Part shown: piece by piece, positions 33,621 through 43,275 of the stretch
Numbering within the stretch: position 1 is the stretch's first letter
How the letters are laid out: the number at the start of each line of letters is the position of its first letter
DNA from: Gammaproteobacteria bacterium
GTDB lineage: Bacteria; Pseudomonadota; Gammaproteobacteria; JAIEPX01
Direction of reading: 5' to 3'
DNA: 64,000 nucleotides
NCBI GenBank assembly: GCA_019748175.1
Contig: JAIEPX010000008.1
Span: 1 to 64,000, forward strand
Notes under the pieces: generated by a model
What the model saw: only the letters and a program-made list of their open reading frames with translations
Database searches by the model: none
What the model was told of the DNA's origin: nothing
Program-made: the position numbers and the translations under genes

Positions 33621-36062
33621 TTACATACATTTACCGATTAGCGCAGTGTAATCTTTTACACTGCTAGATGTTTTTTTATCTGCAAACACAACTCTAGGAA
33701 CTTCTAGTTCATGAAAAACAGCAGAATTTTGGCAGAGATCTCTGGCATTTACTTGTGGGCTTGCATAAAATCTCGGCGTAAATTGTTTTGGACCTTGAAT
33801 GGGATTGGGCTCGACATCTTTTACTAGTATAGACTTTTTCATGCTCGCTAAAAGAACTGTTGATATATTTTCTTTATCGTATGTTTGCTTTTTACTCTTC
33901 TTCGAAGAATGAGTTGATGGAGATTGGCTGCTGGGTGGGGTTAATGTTGATACAGATTCGGCTTCTAGTAAATCCACTTTCGCTGGTGTTTTCATTGAGA
34001 GGAGACTAAATCGAAATAACAATGTCATTGGCATATTACCTTTAACACATTCTATTGAGAGATTTTTTAAACCAGACCGTACGACTTTCAAAAGTTCTTC
34101 GCTTCTTTGAATTTGTGCAACATATTCCTGGCAATCTTTACAGGGCATGGTGTTTGTATGAATATCGAATGTGGAAGCAATAACCCGTGTAACATTGGCT
34201 CTTCGTTCCATATTAAATCCTTGTTTTAATATCTGAGGTATAGCGCTGCTATTTTTTAAAAGATAGTCGGTAAATACTCTAAGCGGATGTGCGCAAACAA
34301 TGTTATCAGCTTCTGTAGTCAAGGGTGTGAAATTTGGACTTGTAACGACGACTTTATGATCGGGAAATCGGATTGGAACATGAATGAAAGGAGTCATGTT
34401 ACCTTTGGTCTGTACAAAAAAACCTATCGATGCAATGAACATAGGTTTGGTTCCGCTGAGGTCCCAGCGATTTAACAGCGCTCTTGAGAGTGTAAGATGC
34501 TCATTCATGCCTGGGATTAATTGATGTGGACTACCAATACTAGCCCACATTTCTAAATCGAGAGTGTTTACCCAAACTACTGGTATGGTTCTTGATAATT
34601 TATCGACTTGGACCATTATATTTTTTGTTACATCTGATTCTTGTTCGGACCTTGTAGGCCTAGGCATGATCATTCGGCGGTACGATTCAAGATTGCTTTC
34701 CCGAAATCGGGCTATTTCGTTTTGTAGTTTAGAAATCTCCAATAATACATTTTTTTCGCGCATTGAATCAAATCTTGCGAGGGTGTTTTCTTTAAACCGA
34801 TTATAATCATTGTGCTGTGATAGTTGAGAATAAGGAAGATCTTTTTGTTTATAACCTATAAATTCATTGAGTACACGAGTTGCTGCAAGCTCTTTTTCAT
34901 CTAAAACACGATGCTGATCTCGACTTGAACGATTTAAAATATGTTTATGAAGTTCTACAAGTGTAGTTCCTGATTCTCTATGAAGATTTAATATTGTGAG
35001 CGCGGTGCGTTTTTTCCCTTCAGGGAGTTGAGTGCTTCGCACTTTCAACAGGCGATTTATGGCTTCATTCGTTTCAGCAGCATTTTTTACTGTGTCGTAA
35101 TTAGACATTAGTTCACGATCCTGCAAAATGTTGCTTAAATCTGATATAATACTACTTCTTAAATTATCATTTTCTATTTCCAACGAAGTTAACTCAATGC
35201 TCAACCAAGTAGCGACTAGAGCGAGAGTCTTGCGACGCAAATACTCTACTATGTTTTTCAATATCAACGTTAAGAATGATGGATTTTTTGATTTGTAGGC
35301 GGTAATTAATAAATCGAATTGATCAACAGGGATAATAATTTCAATATGATCTTTAACTTGCTGAGTATATGCTTCAAAAAAATTATAACGATCTTGCAGA
35401 ATAGCATTTTTTAGGCAAGCAAAAATAATGGCTTGGTGTGATTCAGTAAAGCGATTCTTCATCATTGTTTTTAATTTTTTTAATGTTAGAGCTACATCCG
35501 GAGAGTTGATCAATTGGCGGCAAAAAGCAAAATCATCATGGGCTAATAGAGCAAGCCAATGTTCCTCATCGAGGTGTGGCATTAGTTCTGTTGCAAAAGC
35601 TTCGTTAACATGAGTAAAAATAGATGATAAAACATCTGTGCTATACGAGTATAGGGCGCAGTGTTTAATTGATATTTCAAGCACTTTCCAATAAGCAGAT
35701 AAATTTTCATCACCGATCGATTTATAGCCCCTCAATACTTTACGAGTGAACAGTAAGAGTTTATGAGCCGCATTTAAATTATCATCAAACCCTAATCTGA
35801 TTAATTCAGAAAGTGATCGTATTGTCTTGAAGCTGTTCAATGATAATACTCTAAATAAATCGATTTTTGTAATGTTAGATAATAATTCGTCGACTAAGGC
35901 GTGCGGATATGTTTGCAAAACATGGGTAATCGCGAGATTTCTCTGATCCTCATTTTGCGAGTTCACGTGCATTAGCCATTCTACGAGTGATTCAGCGTTG
36001 GCGTCTTTGTCTAAGAGTGATGGATCTTGTGTTCTAGAGCGTTTCTGTGCCTTCAGTTTCAT
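33621..36062 (-). CDS. Large helical hypothetical protein, effector-like
   Basis: 813 residues, no signal peptide or membrane helix. The start is very basic (MKLKAQKRSRTQ). Residues about 20-400 are helix after helix, HEAT-like in feel but without a consensus I can verify. A coiled-coil lies near 440-490 (LEISKLQNEIARFRESNLES), then a mixed alpha/beta part with a CKDCQ motif near 640. A Ser/Pro/Lys-rich linker (about 705-730, HSSKKSKKQ) precedes a short C-terminal segment. The basic clusters could act as nuclear localisation signals in a host. The TAA is followed by a non-coding gap before brnQ. Family unknown. Confidence 0.65.
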   Translation of the reverse strand: MKLKAQKRSRTQDPSLLDKDANAESLVEWLMHVNSQNEDQRNLAITHVLQTYPHALVDELLSNITKIDLFRVLSLNSFKTIRSLSELIRLGFDDNLNAAHKLLLFTRKVLRGYKSIGDENLSAYWKVLEISIKHCALYSYSTDVLSSIFTHVNEAFATELMPHLDEEHWLALLAHDDFAFCRQLINSPDVALTLKKLKTMMKNRFTESHQAIIFACLKNAILQDRYNFFEAYTQQVKDHIEIIIPVDQFDLLITAYKSKNPSFLTLILKNIVEYLRRKTLALVATWLSIELTSLEIENDNLRSSIISDLSNILQDRELMSNYDTVKNAAETNEAINRLLKVRSTQLPEGKKRTALTILNLHRESGTTLVELHKHILNRSSRDQHRVLDEKELAATRVLNEFIGYKQKDLPYSQLSQHNDYNRFKENTLARFDSMREKNVLLEISKLQNEIARFRESNLESYRRMIMPRPTRSEQESDVTKNIMVQVDKLSRTIPVVWVNTLDLEMWASIGSPHQLIPGMNEHLTLSRALLNRWDLSGTKPMFIASIGFFVQTKGNMTPFIHVPIRFPDHKVVVTSPNFTPLTTEADNIVCAHPLRVFTDYLLKNSSAIPQILKQGFNMERRANVTRVIASTFDIHTNTMPCKDCQEYVAQIQRSEELLKVVRSGLKNLSIECVKGNMPMTLLFRFSLLSMKTPAKVDLLEAESVSTLTPPSSQSPSTHSSKKSKKQTYDKENISTVLLASMKKSILVKDVEPNPIQGPKQFTPRFYASPQVNARDLCQNSAVFHELEVPRVVFADKKTSSSVKDYTALIGKCM

Positions 36063-36126
36063 GCGTTAATACCTTTAATACTATTTTCCTGCTTCTATTG
36101 TAACGTTCCGTCTTCTAAAAAGAAAG

Positions 36127-36155
36127 ATGTCGCGCCTTGAGTTGCAATCTGATAG
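36127..36155 (+). repeat. Family A repeat, degenerate copy
   Basis: GATGTCGCGCCTTGAGTTGC followed by AATCTGATAG. It lies in the divergent space before the DUF1460 gene; a TTGACC (36172) with TACTCT 18 bp on may be that gene's promoter. Confidence 0.65.
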
Positions 36156-36247
36156 GGAATTGGCCATAGACTTGACCTTTTTCAACCTGCTGGGGTACTC
36201 TTGTAATGAGTGAATAATCATAGCCCTTAATAGAAGGTCGAAAGCCA

Positions 36248-37624
36248 ATGAAAATAGCTAAAGTTTTTAATATTGCTTCTCTAACAATATTGTTCACCAT
36301 GACTGTTTTTGGCCAGGAAGTTGAAAGTAATGATCTTCACTTAAATGGTTATGTGCCGATGACGGAGAATCAAGAAAATTATCCTACATTGAAGGCAGCA
36401 GAAAATTTTACTGTATTAGATTTTGCTCGTTATCAATTAACTGTTAATGAAGCTCGAACATTGATACGGCAATTAATTGATTATTTAAAGCCATACAAAA
36501 ATCTTGATGCTAACGCTCGAATGGAATTACTGGCAAAACAATTAATCGATATTCCTTTTATCGAGAGTGGTGCAATTGGAGAAGGCGATTGGCAGTCAGG
36601 ATCAGATGTTTATCAACCGGGTGAGGTTCACGTAAAACAAGATCCTGTTTATCGGATGGATGGCCTTGATTGCCAAACATTTGTTCAAAATGCTATGGCG
36701 CTATTTTACTCGAATACTCTTGATGAATTCGATCGCAATATCTTAAAAATAAATTATGGTGCAGCAGGAAATCCTCAAAGTGAATTTGTTCATTATTTTA
36801 ATCGAAACAATTTTATTGATGGAGATTGGAATCCTGTGAATCAAAAAAATGGATTCCTAAAGGATGTAACATCTCAAGGTGACTTTGGTTCTGTTTTTGA
36901 AACAGCTATCGCAAAAATCACTCGAAATAATTGGTTTTTACGTCAAAAAGAAAATCTACACGCAACTGTACGAGTTTTAAACACGAGATACGGATTCAGT
37001 ATGGCTCAGCGATATGCTACAGTTTATTCAGGGCTAGATTTTCCAGGTTTTAATTCAGAAATTGTCGCTACATCTTATATCCCAAAGACTGTTTTGGCTA
37101 TAAAACAATCCGATGGAAAATACAGTCCAAATAAGATTCTGATTGATAACATACCAACACCATCAATAATTGAAGTTGTTAGAGATGCTGGGTTGTGGAC
37201 GGTCGATCACAAAAATATTAAAGACGCTACTGGGTCTGAATTGAGCATTTCTCATATGGGCATTCTATATCAAAAACAGTTTAAAAACGGCGATGTGATT
37301 TATAATCGATTAACCTGCAGTTATAATAGTAAGAGTGTAAAGAGATGTATTGTTACACCCATTATATGTGGTGAGAAAGTATGCAAGGAGCTAATGTTTT
37401 TACACGCAACCAACGCATGGCCCAACGGATATTATTGGTATAAAAAATCCAAGAATCAATATGCGTGCACCTCTTCACTCCCTAGAAATGTAACTAAATA
37501 TACATCATGTAATCGAGTTCAGGAACAACCCTTGTTTGATTATCTGACCGATTATCAATATGGAGCGTACCGTAATATGGATAATCAATCTATTGTAGGA
37601 ATACACATTGAGAAACTTTTATAA
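36248..37624 (+). CDS. Exported DUF1460 protein (N-acetylmuramoyl-L-alanine amidase-like)
   Basis: 458 residues. Signal peptide to about residue 24 (ASLTILFTMTVFGQ). The DUF1460 core is visible: LAKQLIDIPFIESGAIGEGD, then VYRMDGLDCQTFVQNAMALF, where the Cys of LDCQTFV is the expected NlpC/P60-fold nucleophile, and FLKDVTSQ; ISHMGILYQ (about 340) gives the His. The C-terminal 110 residues contain seven or more Cys and are specific to this protein. AAGGTCG precedes the ATG. Likely remodels peptidoglycan in the periplasm. Confidence 0.82.
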   Translation: MKIAKVFNIASLTILFTMTVFGQEVESNDLHLNGYVPMTENQENYPTLKAAENFTVLDFARYQLTVNEARTLIRQLIDYLKPYKNLDANARMELLAKQLIDIPFIESGAIGEGDWQSGSDVYQPGEVHVKQDPVYRMDGLDCQTFVQNAMALFYSNTLDEFDRNILKINYGAAGNPQSEFVHYFNRNNFIDGDWNPVNQKNGFLKDVTSQGDFGSVFETAIAKITRNNWFLRQKENLHATVRVLNTRYGFSMAQRYATVYSGLDFPGFNSEIVATSYIPKTVLAIKQSDGKYSPNKILIDNIPTPSIIEVVRDAGLWTVDHKNIKDATGSELSISHMGILYQKQFKNGDVIYNRLTCSYNSKSVKRCIVTPIICGEKVCKELMFLHATNAWPNGYYWYKKSKNQYACTSSLPRNVTKYTSCNRVQEQPLFDYLTDYQYGAYRNMDNQSIVGIHIEKLL

Positions 37625-37641
37625 AGCGTTGCCGAAGATAA

Positions 37642-38022
37642 CTAGCGTATCAATTTGATAGTCAGAGGATATTCCCAAACTTCACCTTGATTGGCTTTGA
37701 TACCGCCAATGATGGGAAAAATGATACTTAAGGCGGCGAGAATAGCAAATCCAATCAGACCAATAACAAAGAATACTAATACGGCACAGATGGCAGCATA
37801 GATAATGAGGCTGATTATCCAATTGACAACAATTTTTCCATGGACATCGACAAAAGGATATTGGTCTTTTTTTATTTGCCATAAAATGATTGGTAACACC
37901 AGCCCAGCTAGGGGTACTAGATAGCCAGCAAACAATGAGAAGTGCACAAACATTGCCCATTGATTGGCATCTTTGTTCCCACTTATTGGCTTGTGTGACG
38001 GTGTATTCCATGGATCGTTCAT
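37642..38022 (-). CDS. DUF4870 membrane protein
   Basis: 126 residues with three membrane helices (FVHFSLFAGYLVPLAGLVLP; WIISLIIYAAICAVLVFFVI; IGFAILAALSIIFPIIGGIK) and the family's signature DVHGKIVVNWIISL after KKDQYPFV. Function of DUF4870 is unknown. AAGGGGC precedes the ATG. Convergent with the DUF1460 gene. Confidence 0.9.
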   Translation of the reverse strand: MNDPWNTPSHKPISGNKDANQWAMFVHFSLFAGYLVPLAGLVLPIILWQIKKDQYPFVDVHGKIVVNWIISLIIYAAICAVLVFFVIGLIGFAILAALSIIFPIIGGIKANQGEVWEYPLTIKLIR

Positions 38023-38136
38023 TTCAAAGCCCCTTAATATTAGATTGGCTAAGCTAGGATAAGATTTTGTGGTTTGTATGTAAAGAGGGTGTGCGAACTT
38101 AGGTCTTTACAGCGTCGACGTTACTTGTTAAAGACA

Positions 38137-39063
38137 CTAAAGAAGATTTTCAAATACTATTTTGGCTATTTGAGCGATGACTCGTTCTTTTTCGATTAGA
38201 GAGGTTGCGGTGCTTTTAACAAAAATAGCGAGGGTAATAGAGTCAGAGTTGTTTGAAGTGTACATGATCCCAGCATCGTTTGTAATGCCAAACATTGATC
38301 CAGTTTTGTGAGCAACTTTAATGTTGGGTGGTAGAAGACCTCGAATTCTTGCTGGACCAGTTTGGCAACGCTGCATAAATTGTAACATCATTGAAGAATA
38401 TTTTTGAGGAAACAATTTGTTGGACTGAATTGAGTACAATAAATCTACAATAGCTTTTGGCGTCGCAGTGTCTCGATAATCGAGAAGATAATCTTCTTCA
38501 GCCTTTTTTTTAGACTCTGGATCGAGAGCATTTTCCCATTGTTGAAATTGTTCAAGTGTACATTGTTCGTTGTCAGGTATTTTTTCTAGGCCGATCTGGT
38601 CTGCAAGACCTCGTAGACATGAGCGACTTATATCAATATTATTGATTTCTACTTCATGTAGCCAGTTTGTGACTGCCTTTGGACCGCCAATTAATCGTAG
38701 AATAATGTCATTTGCCGTATTGTCACTAGTTTCCAGCAATAGTTTAATCATATTCTCAAGTGAAATAGTGACACCTGGAATAGTAAATCGTTTATTAAGT
38801 ATTCCAGTGCCGATTCTTAAATCACTTGGTTTGATATCTATCATCTGCTCAAGTTGGAGGTCACCATTTGAAATTAATGAGAGACAATAAGCAGCAATAG
38901 GAATTTTATCTATGCTGGCCATTGGAAAATAGTCATTGCTGTTCTGAGAATAAAACGATAGGTTTTTATTGTTAACTGCATAGACTCCAATTATGCCATC
39001 AAGTCTCCCTGAGATTTCTATAATTTGAGAGTGCCAGTTTGTCACCATACTATTAGTTCCCAT
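38137..39063 (-). CDS. Class A beta-lactamase-like serine hydrolase without signal peptide
   Basis: 308 residues. Active-site motifs: S50-I-D-K53 (SxxK), S113-D-N115, omega-loop W176-E177 aligned to the Trp-Glu166 of class A enzymes (with N170 replaced by Asp) and K253-T-G255. Also DYRDTATP where class A has RDTTTP. All catalytic residues needed for acylation are present, and probably the deacylating Glu. The N terminus (MGTNSMVTNWHSQIIEI) has no signal peptide, unlike exported beta-lactamases, and no alternative upstream start offers one. It could be cytoplasmic, exported by another route, or a resident esterase. Divergent from the giant gene at 39156 across a family A repeat. Confidence 0.85.
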   Translation of the reverse strand: MGTNSMVTNWHSQIIEISGRLDGIIGVYAVNNKNLSFYSQNSNDYFPMASIDKIPIAAYCLSLISNGDLQLEQMIDIKPSDLRIGTGILNKRFTIPGVTISLENMIKLLLETSDNTANDIILRLIGGPKAVTNWLHEVEINNIDISRSCLRGLADQIGLEKIPDNEQCTLEQFQQWENALDPESKKKAEEDYLLDYRDTATPKAIVDLLYSIQSNKLFPQKYSSMMLQFMQRCQTGPARIRGLLPPNIKVAHKTGSMFGITNDAGIMYTSNNSDSITLAIFVKSTATSLIEKERVIAQIAKIVFENLL

Positions 39064-39082
39064 CTGTTAGTTACTCTTTACT

Positions 39083-39123
39083 ATCGATTTTGTAAAGCTT
39101 ATCACAACTCAAGACGCGACGCC
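39083..39123 (-). repeat. Family A repeat, 41 bp
   Basis: Same orientation as the copy at 43276-43316 and identical to it at 37 of 41 positions by direct count. The two flank the giant gene between them. Confidence 0.88.
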
Positions 39124-39155
39124 GGAGACGTGGTACATTAAAGAGGGAGGTGAGT

Positions 39156-42100
39156 ATGAAAAAGCACGGGCATCAAGGCTATCGGGAATGGCTAGAAAGG
39201 GTTTACGCAGTTACTGCAGCATGCAGAAACAGTACGGGGTTAATTTCGGGTGAAGTAATGACCGCACTGCAACTATTTATTTTGGAATTCGGTCAGTTTA
39301 ATGCTAACTTCACACTCGACGAACTCAGAAGATTGCAATATCCACAATCACCTTTCGCAGTAATGCATCGCCACACTTACCTTCGTGCTACAGAAACTTG
39401 GGCCGTAGAAATTTTACGCAAACGATATATAAATGAACGCTCACAGCAAAATGGACCACGTTTATATCCTGTTTTTTTAGATTCAAAGCTATTTTGGGGT
39501 GAATTGCAGCGATATGTTACCATCATCGATGAGCAACAGTTTGATGCTGCTATTGACATTTTCACTACACAAGTTTGGGTGCGATTAACTGACCCTGTAA
39601 ATAAAAAGCATGTCGAAGAACAAATTCGCAAAAAAATTGAACATCATTTAATTGATCAACATTTTGAAGACGAAGATATACGAAGAATATTAAAGAAATC
39701 TGAGCACGTTTATTCAACAGTAGAAAAAAATTTGCTTAAACAGCATTTGGCAGAACAATTAGAACAAGCCAGAGCTGCATATCAAATGGCAAAGGAACAA
39801 GAACAAAAAAATCGAGATTTGAAACGAAATGAAGCATGGTACGGTCCTGTGTTTGGTTGGCTTAAAAATAATCACTCAGGTTTTTTGATCAAAAATAATA
39901 TTAAAAGTCCCAAGGATCTGATGCAATTTGCCAAGCAAGAGCCTGGCATCTTCGAAGATTGTTATAATCAAATGCCCCAACAAGAAATTGATTTAGAAAA
40001 AGATTGTTTTTTTGCTCAGGCTATCGACCGATGGAAAACAAGCCAAGCATCTCCCTACCTCGATCGTTTTTGTTATTTCATTCAAACCCAATACATGGAT
40101 ACAGCAACACTGACATTAATAGGACATAAAGAAGCCGAGTCTAATGATTCCTGGGGACCTAAATCTTTAGTAAATCATTTGGGTTATAGACTAGACCCTG
40201 TGAAAGCAACACGAGCAATATTACAACGCTACAACAGACTATTCATTGATCAAACGCAAACTACAGAGTTTTGGCAAGAGTTAACTGATACACCCATGGC
40301 GCAATCTCTTAGAAGTTTGGCCATCACAGACACACCAGAAACTGAATTTGATTTACTTGCAAGCCTGCCCCAGCAGATATTTTGTGCGCCACAACACTCA
40401 TCACACACGTTAGTCAATTTACTAGAGACTCGCGAGTATCAATATCTTTTAAGACTCGTTGAACAGTACAAAAACACGCCAATTCAGGATTCAAAAGATA
40501 CTGTGAGTTTTGAAATCTATGCTTGTTTTTTACTCAACTATTGTCGTCGTTTTCAGCGTCTTTATCAAAACAATGCTTTGATGCAACAAGTTGCGCTGCT
40601 TGAAATACTTCAATCAATAAGACTGTTTATAAACGCTTGTGTTAATAAAAATATGGCTAATGCAGTTCGCGCGATTCAAACGGTCTGCGAAATTCTTCGG
40701 TTAGATCTCTCCCTCAATCCGTTAAGCGAACAATTATTATTAACAGAAATTATCCGTAAAAAGCTCTTGAGTAGTTTTCCTGTTCAATCGGTCGCATTCA
40801 CAACATTTGGTATGCGTTCTTATACCAGAGTGTTACAACTTGAACCAACGCTCAATAACGCGATTGGAAAAACCCCAACACGCATCTTTGTCACCAATCA
40901 AAATTATTTTGAATCGTTAGTCAATTTAGGTATGCTACATAATAAAAAAGCGATTGTGACACACTTTCGGCAGTTGAATGAACTTGATAGCGCAGCTGAT
41001 TTGATCTTTATGGAGATCCATCCAAACAATGTAACTGAACGCCGACAATTTGCACAAGATTTATTGGCGTTACTGCGTAACATGGCTACAAATCAATGGC
41101 GCAATAAACCACGCACTCTTGTCATTGATGCAACATTAAATGCCTTAGACGATGAAGAAATTGCCGATGCGCTCAATCAAGCAAAACCACTTATGGATGA
41201 CGGACTTTTCAATATCATATTACTGCAAAGCCTTACCAAGTTTACCCAACTAGGTGTTGACGAGCGTAGTGGTGGCATTATGGTGATATTGAATAACAAC
41301 GATCATTATTGGAATCCATATAACATGCGTTGTAAAACCGTTCTCGCGACAGAACCTTGCGAAATGTCAAATTTACACTATTTTTCGTATTTCTTTTTGC
41401 AAGATGGACTGATAAAAAATTATATCAACTTAATAAAGCTTTATAACATGAATTTATACAGTGCAATCACTACACAATTAGACGAATTAGATGTTGGTAC
41501 ACAGCAACGATTTCAATTGACAATCAGTTCAGATATGCGCGCATGCTATGTGGCTTTAAATATGCATGGTTTACTACCAGCGATTGATGCCGGATTTAAC
41601 TTTTCATCAAGGGATATTGAAGCGTTTGGCGGTGACATTGTTGATCAATTGTTAATACCGCTTTGTGAGTTTTATCAACTACCTTTAACACAACGCATGA
41701 GCATCGGATTTCCGCTTTCCAGTGTTAATTGTGTTCAAGATTCCCTGCGCTTTACCGTTGGTCTTGAAACATCGCAGCAACGAGGTCAATACGCTGAAAT
41801 CATTGCTTTTATTTCATTTGTATTGAATCGATTTAGAAATCTAAATCTTCTATTTGAAAAAAACACGGACGGCGTTTACGAAAAACGTATGCAATTTTTT
41901 GCTGAAAAAGTATTACAATTCAAATCGATGACGCCAGGTTGTGATCAACAGTACATGCTAACATTTCAACAACAGAGTTATGACCGAGCTGACAGCAGAA
42001 CTGTAGTTATGCGCGATGGTGAATTAGCATTGCGACGAGCAGACCACGGGCAAGCACAAGATCGCATCTACGACAACAAATCAATCTGTGCCTATGTCGC

Positions 42101-43202
42101 AGGTCATCAAGATGCAGTCTTCCTCTCGAATATTCTAACTGCCAAACGCAGAATGATTGCTGCGTGTTTTTCTCATCTTGTTTCGCAAACTGAGCAAGGT
42201 GTCAAATTAGTCTTTAATGATTTACGAAATACATTAACATTGAGTTTTCATATCATTAACCAACCACAAGATACTCGGATGATTTACGGTCCTTTTCAAT
42301 CTAATTCCGGTCATGTCTTTTTCGAATGGAAAAATAATCATGTAACAGGTTATGTGAAAATGTTTTCTCCCCCTGCCTATGGCAACGCATTACAAATATT
42401 TAGGATACATGAACAACGTATTTTCATCCAAAAAGGTGAGATGCGAAATAAATTTGACATGATTCCTCTAGAAGAACGTGTTTTTCTCTTTAAGGCTGCA
42501 GCATACGAGACTAATAGTGGTGCCACGGCTTTCAAACGATTTTGCGGATTTATGAATTTCAGCCAACAAACTCAGTTTTATGATTGCAATCCATCTTTCA
42601 AATATATCGATTGTGAACATCAGCCCTTACTACAAGACCCAACAACGATAACATTTACACGTAATGGCTCCGAATTAACTATCAAGCGCGATTTCCCATG
42701 TTATCAAGGCTCTGGCATTACGGTATACAAACGTTATTTCAATCCAGAAAATACCGGTGTAGAAATCGATTATTGGCAAGAAAAAGATCCGGTATTGCAT
42801 CGATTTATGTGTTTTGCTATCGCCATTTGTGTGAATGCGCTTGACCAGCCCGCCAATAAAAAAGCAGGCTTCAAAGCACGTGGATATTACAGCGATGCAG
42901 GTCCATTACTCACTCACTTTTTGTTTCGCATTCCCTACGGAGCCATTGATGGCATTTTTGCACGGGCAATCACACTGGTTATCAATCATCGAAGCGATTT
43001 GTTGCAACTGCATGAACATCGTACATCATCAAATCAGGCTGTTAAACCAGGTCAAATAAATAATCAATATCGTTTCTTCAGTGAAGACTATCAATATTAT
43101 GATAATACTGATGCTTACCATCGCGATTTCTTAGATGAGGGCAATTTAGCTACTGAAATTGAAAGCGAGCTTGGATTGCGCAAAAACAATGACCCAAAAT
43201 GA
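39156..43202 (+). CDS. Giant hypothetical protein with PLP-enzyme-like segment
   Basis: 1348 residues from ATG 39156 (AAGAGGGAGG 5-6 nt upstream; the GTG two codons earlier is weaker). Mostly helical and charged at first (coiled coil about 150-225). Residues about 565-720 resemble the large domain of fold-type-I PLP enzymes of the cystathionine gamma-synthase group: ADLIFMEIHPNN (for LVWIETPTNP), TLVIDATLN with D658 (for VVDNT), then LLQSLTKFTQLGVD and GGIMVI, with K695 at the Schiff-base lysine position (S-x-T-K). The C-terminal 500 residues match nothing I know. No signal peptide or membrane helix. Probable effector; whether it binds PLP is untested. Confidence 0.68.
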   Translation: MKKHGHQGYREWLERVYAVTAACRNSTGLISGEVMTALQLFILEFGQFNANFTLDELRRLQYPQSPFAVMHRHTYLRATETWAVEILRKRYINERSQQNGPRLYPVFLDSKLFWGELQRYVTIIDEQQFDAAIDIFTTQVWVRLTDPVNKKHVEEQIRKKIEHHLIDQHFEDEDIRRILKKSEHVYSTVEKNLLKQHLAEQLEQARAAYQMAKEQEQKNRDLKRNEAWYGPVFGWLKNNHSGFLIKNNIKSPKDLMQFAKQEPGIFEDCYNQMPQQEIDLEKDCFFAQAIDRWKTSQASPYLDRFCYFIQTQYMDTATLTLIGHKEAESNDSWGPKSLVNHLGYRLDPVKATRAILQRYNRLFIDQTQTTEFWQELTDTPMAQSLRSLAITDTPETEFDLLASLPQQIFCAPQHSSHTLVNLLETREYQYLLRLVEQYKNTPIQDSKDTVSFEIYACFLLNYCRRFQRLYQNNALMQQVALLEILQSIRLFINACVNKNMANAVRAIQTVCEILRLDLSLNPLSEQLLLTEIIRKKLLSSFPVQSVAFTTFGMRSYTRVLQLEPTLNNAIGKTPTRIFVTNQNYFESLVNLGMLHNKKAIVTHFRQLNELDSAADLIFMEIHPNNVTERRQFAQDLLALLRNMATNQWRNKPRTLVIDATLNALDDEEIADALNQAKPLMDDGLFNIILLQSLTKFTQLGVDERSGGIMVILNNNDHYWNPYNMRCKTVLATEPCEMSNLHYFSYFFLQDGLIKNYINLIKLYNMNLYSAITTQLDELDVGTQQRFQLTISSDMRACYVALNMHGLLPAIDAGFNFSSRDIEAFGGDIVDQLLIPLCEFYQLPLTQRMSIGFPLSSVNCVQDSLRFTVGLETSQQRGQYAEIIAFISFVLNRFRNLNLLFEKNTDGVYEKRMQFFAEKVLQFKSMTPGCDQQYMLTFQQQSYDRADSRTVVMRDGELALRRADHGQAQDRIYDNKSICAYVAGHQDAVFLSNILTAKRRMIAACFSHLVSQTEQGVKLVFNDLRNTLTLSFHIINQPQDTRMIYGPFQSNSGHVFFEWKNNHVTGYVKMFSPPAYGNALQIFRIHEQRIFIQKGEMRNKFDMIPLEERVFLFKAAAYETNSGATAFKRFCGFMNFSQQTQFYDCNPSFKYIDCEHQPLLQDPTTITFTRNGSELTIKRDFPCYQGSGITVYKRYFNPENTGVEIDYWQEKDPVLHRFMCFAIAICVNALDQPANKKAGFKARGYYSDAGPLLTHFLFRIPYGAIDGIFARAITLVINHRSDLLQLHEHRTSSNQAVKPGQINNQYRFFSEDYQYYDNTDAYHRDFLDEGNLATEIESELGLRKNNDPK

Positions 43203-43275
43203 TTAGCATACGTTCACATTTATTGGGCTTACATAAAAAGTTATCAGAAGGGTTAGTAATTTGATAAGTATTGCC

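Noticed and set aside
33621-36062. C terminus GKCM as a CaaX box
   Set aside because: The cysteine is two residues from the end, not four, so it does not fit a prenylation signal.
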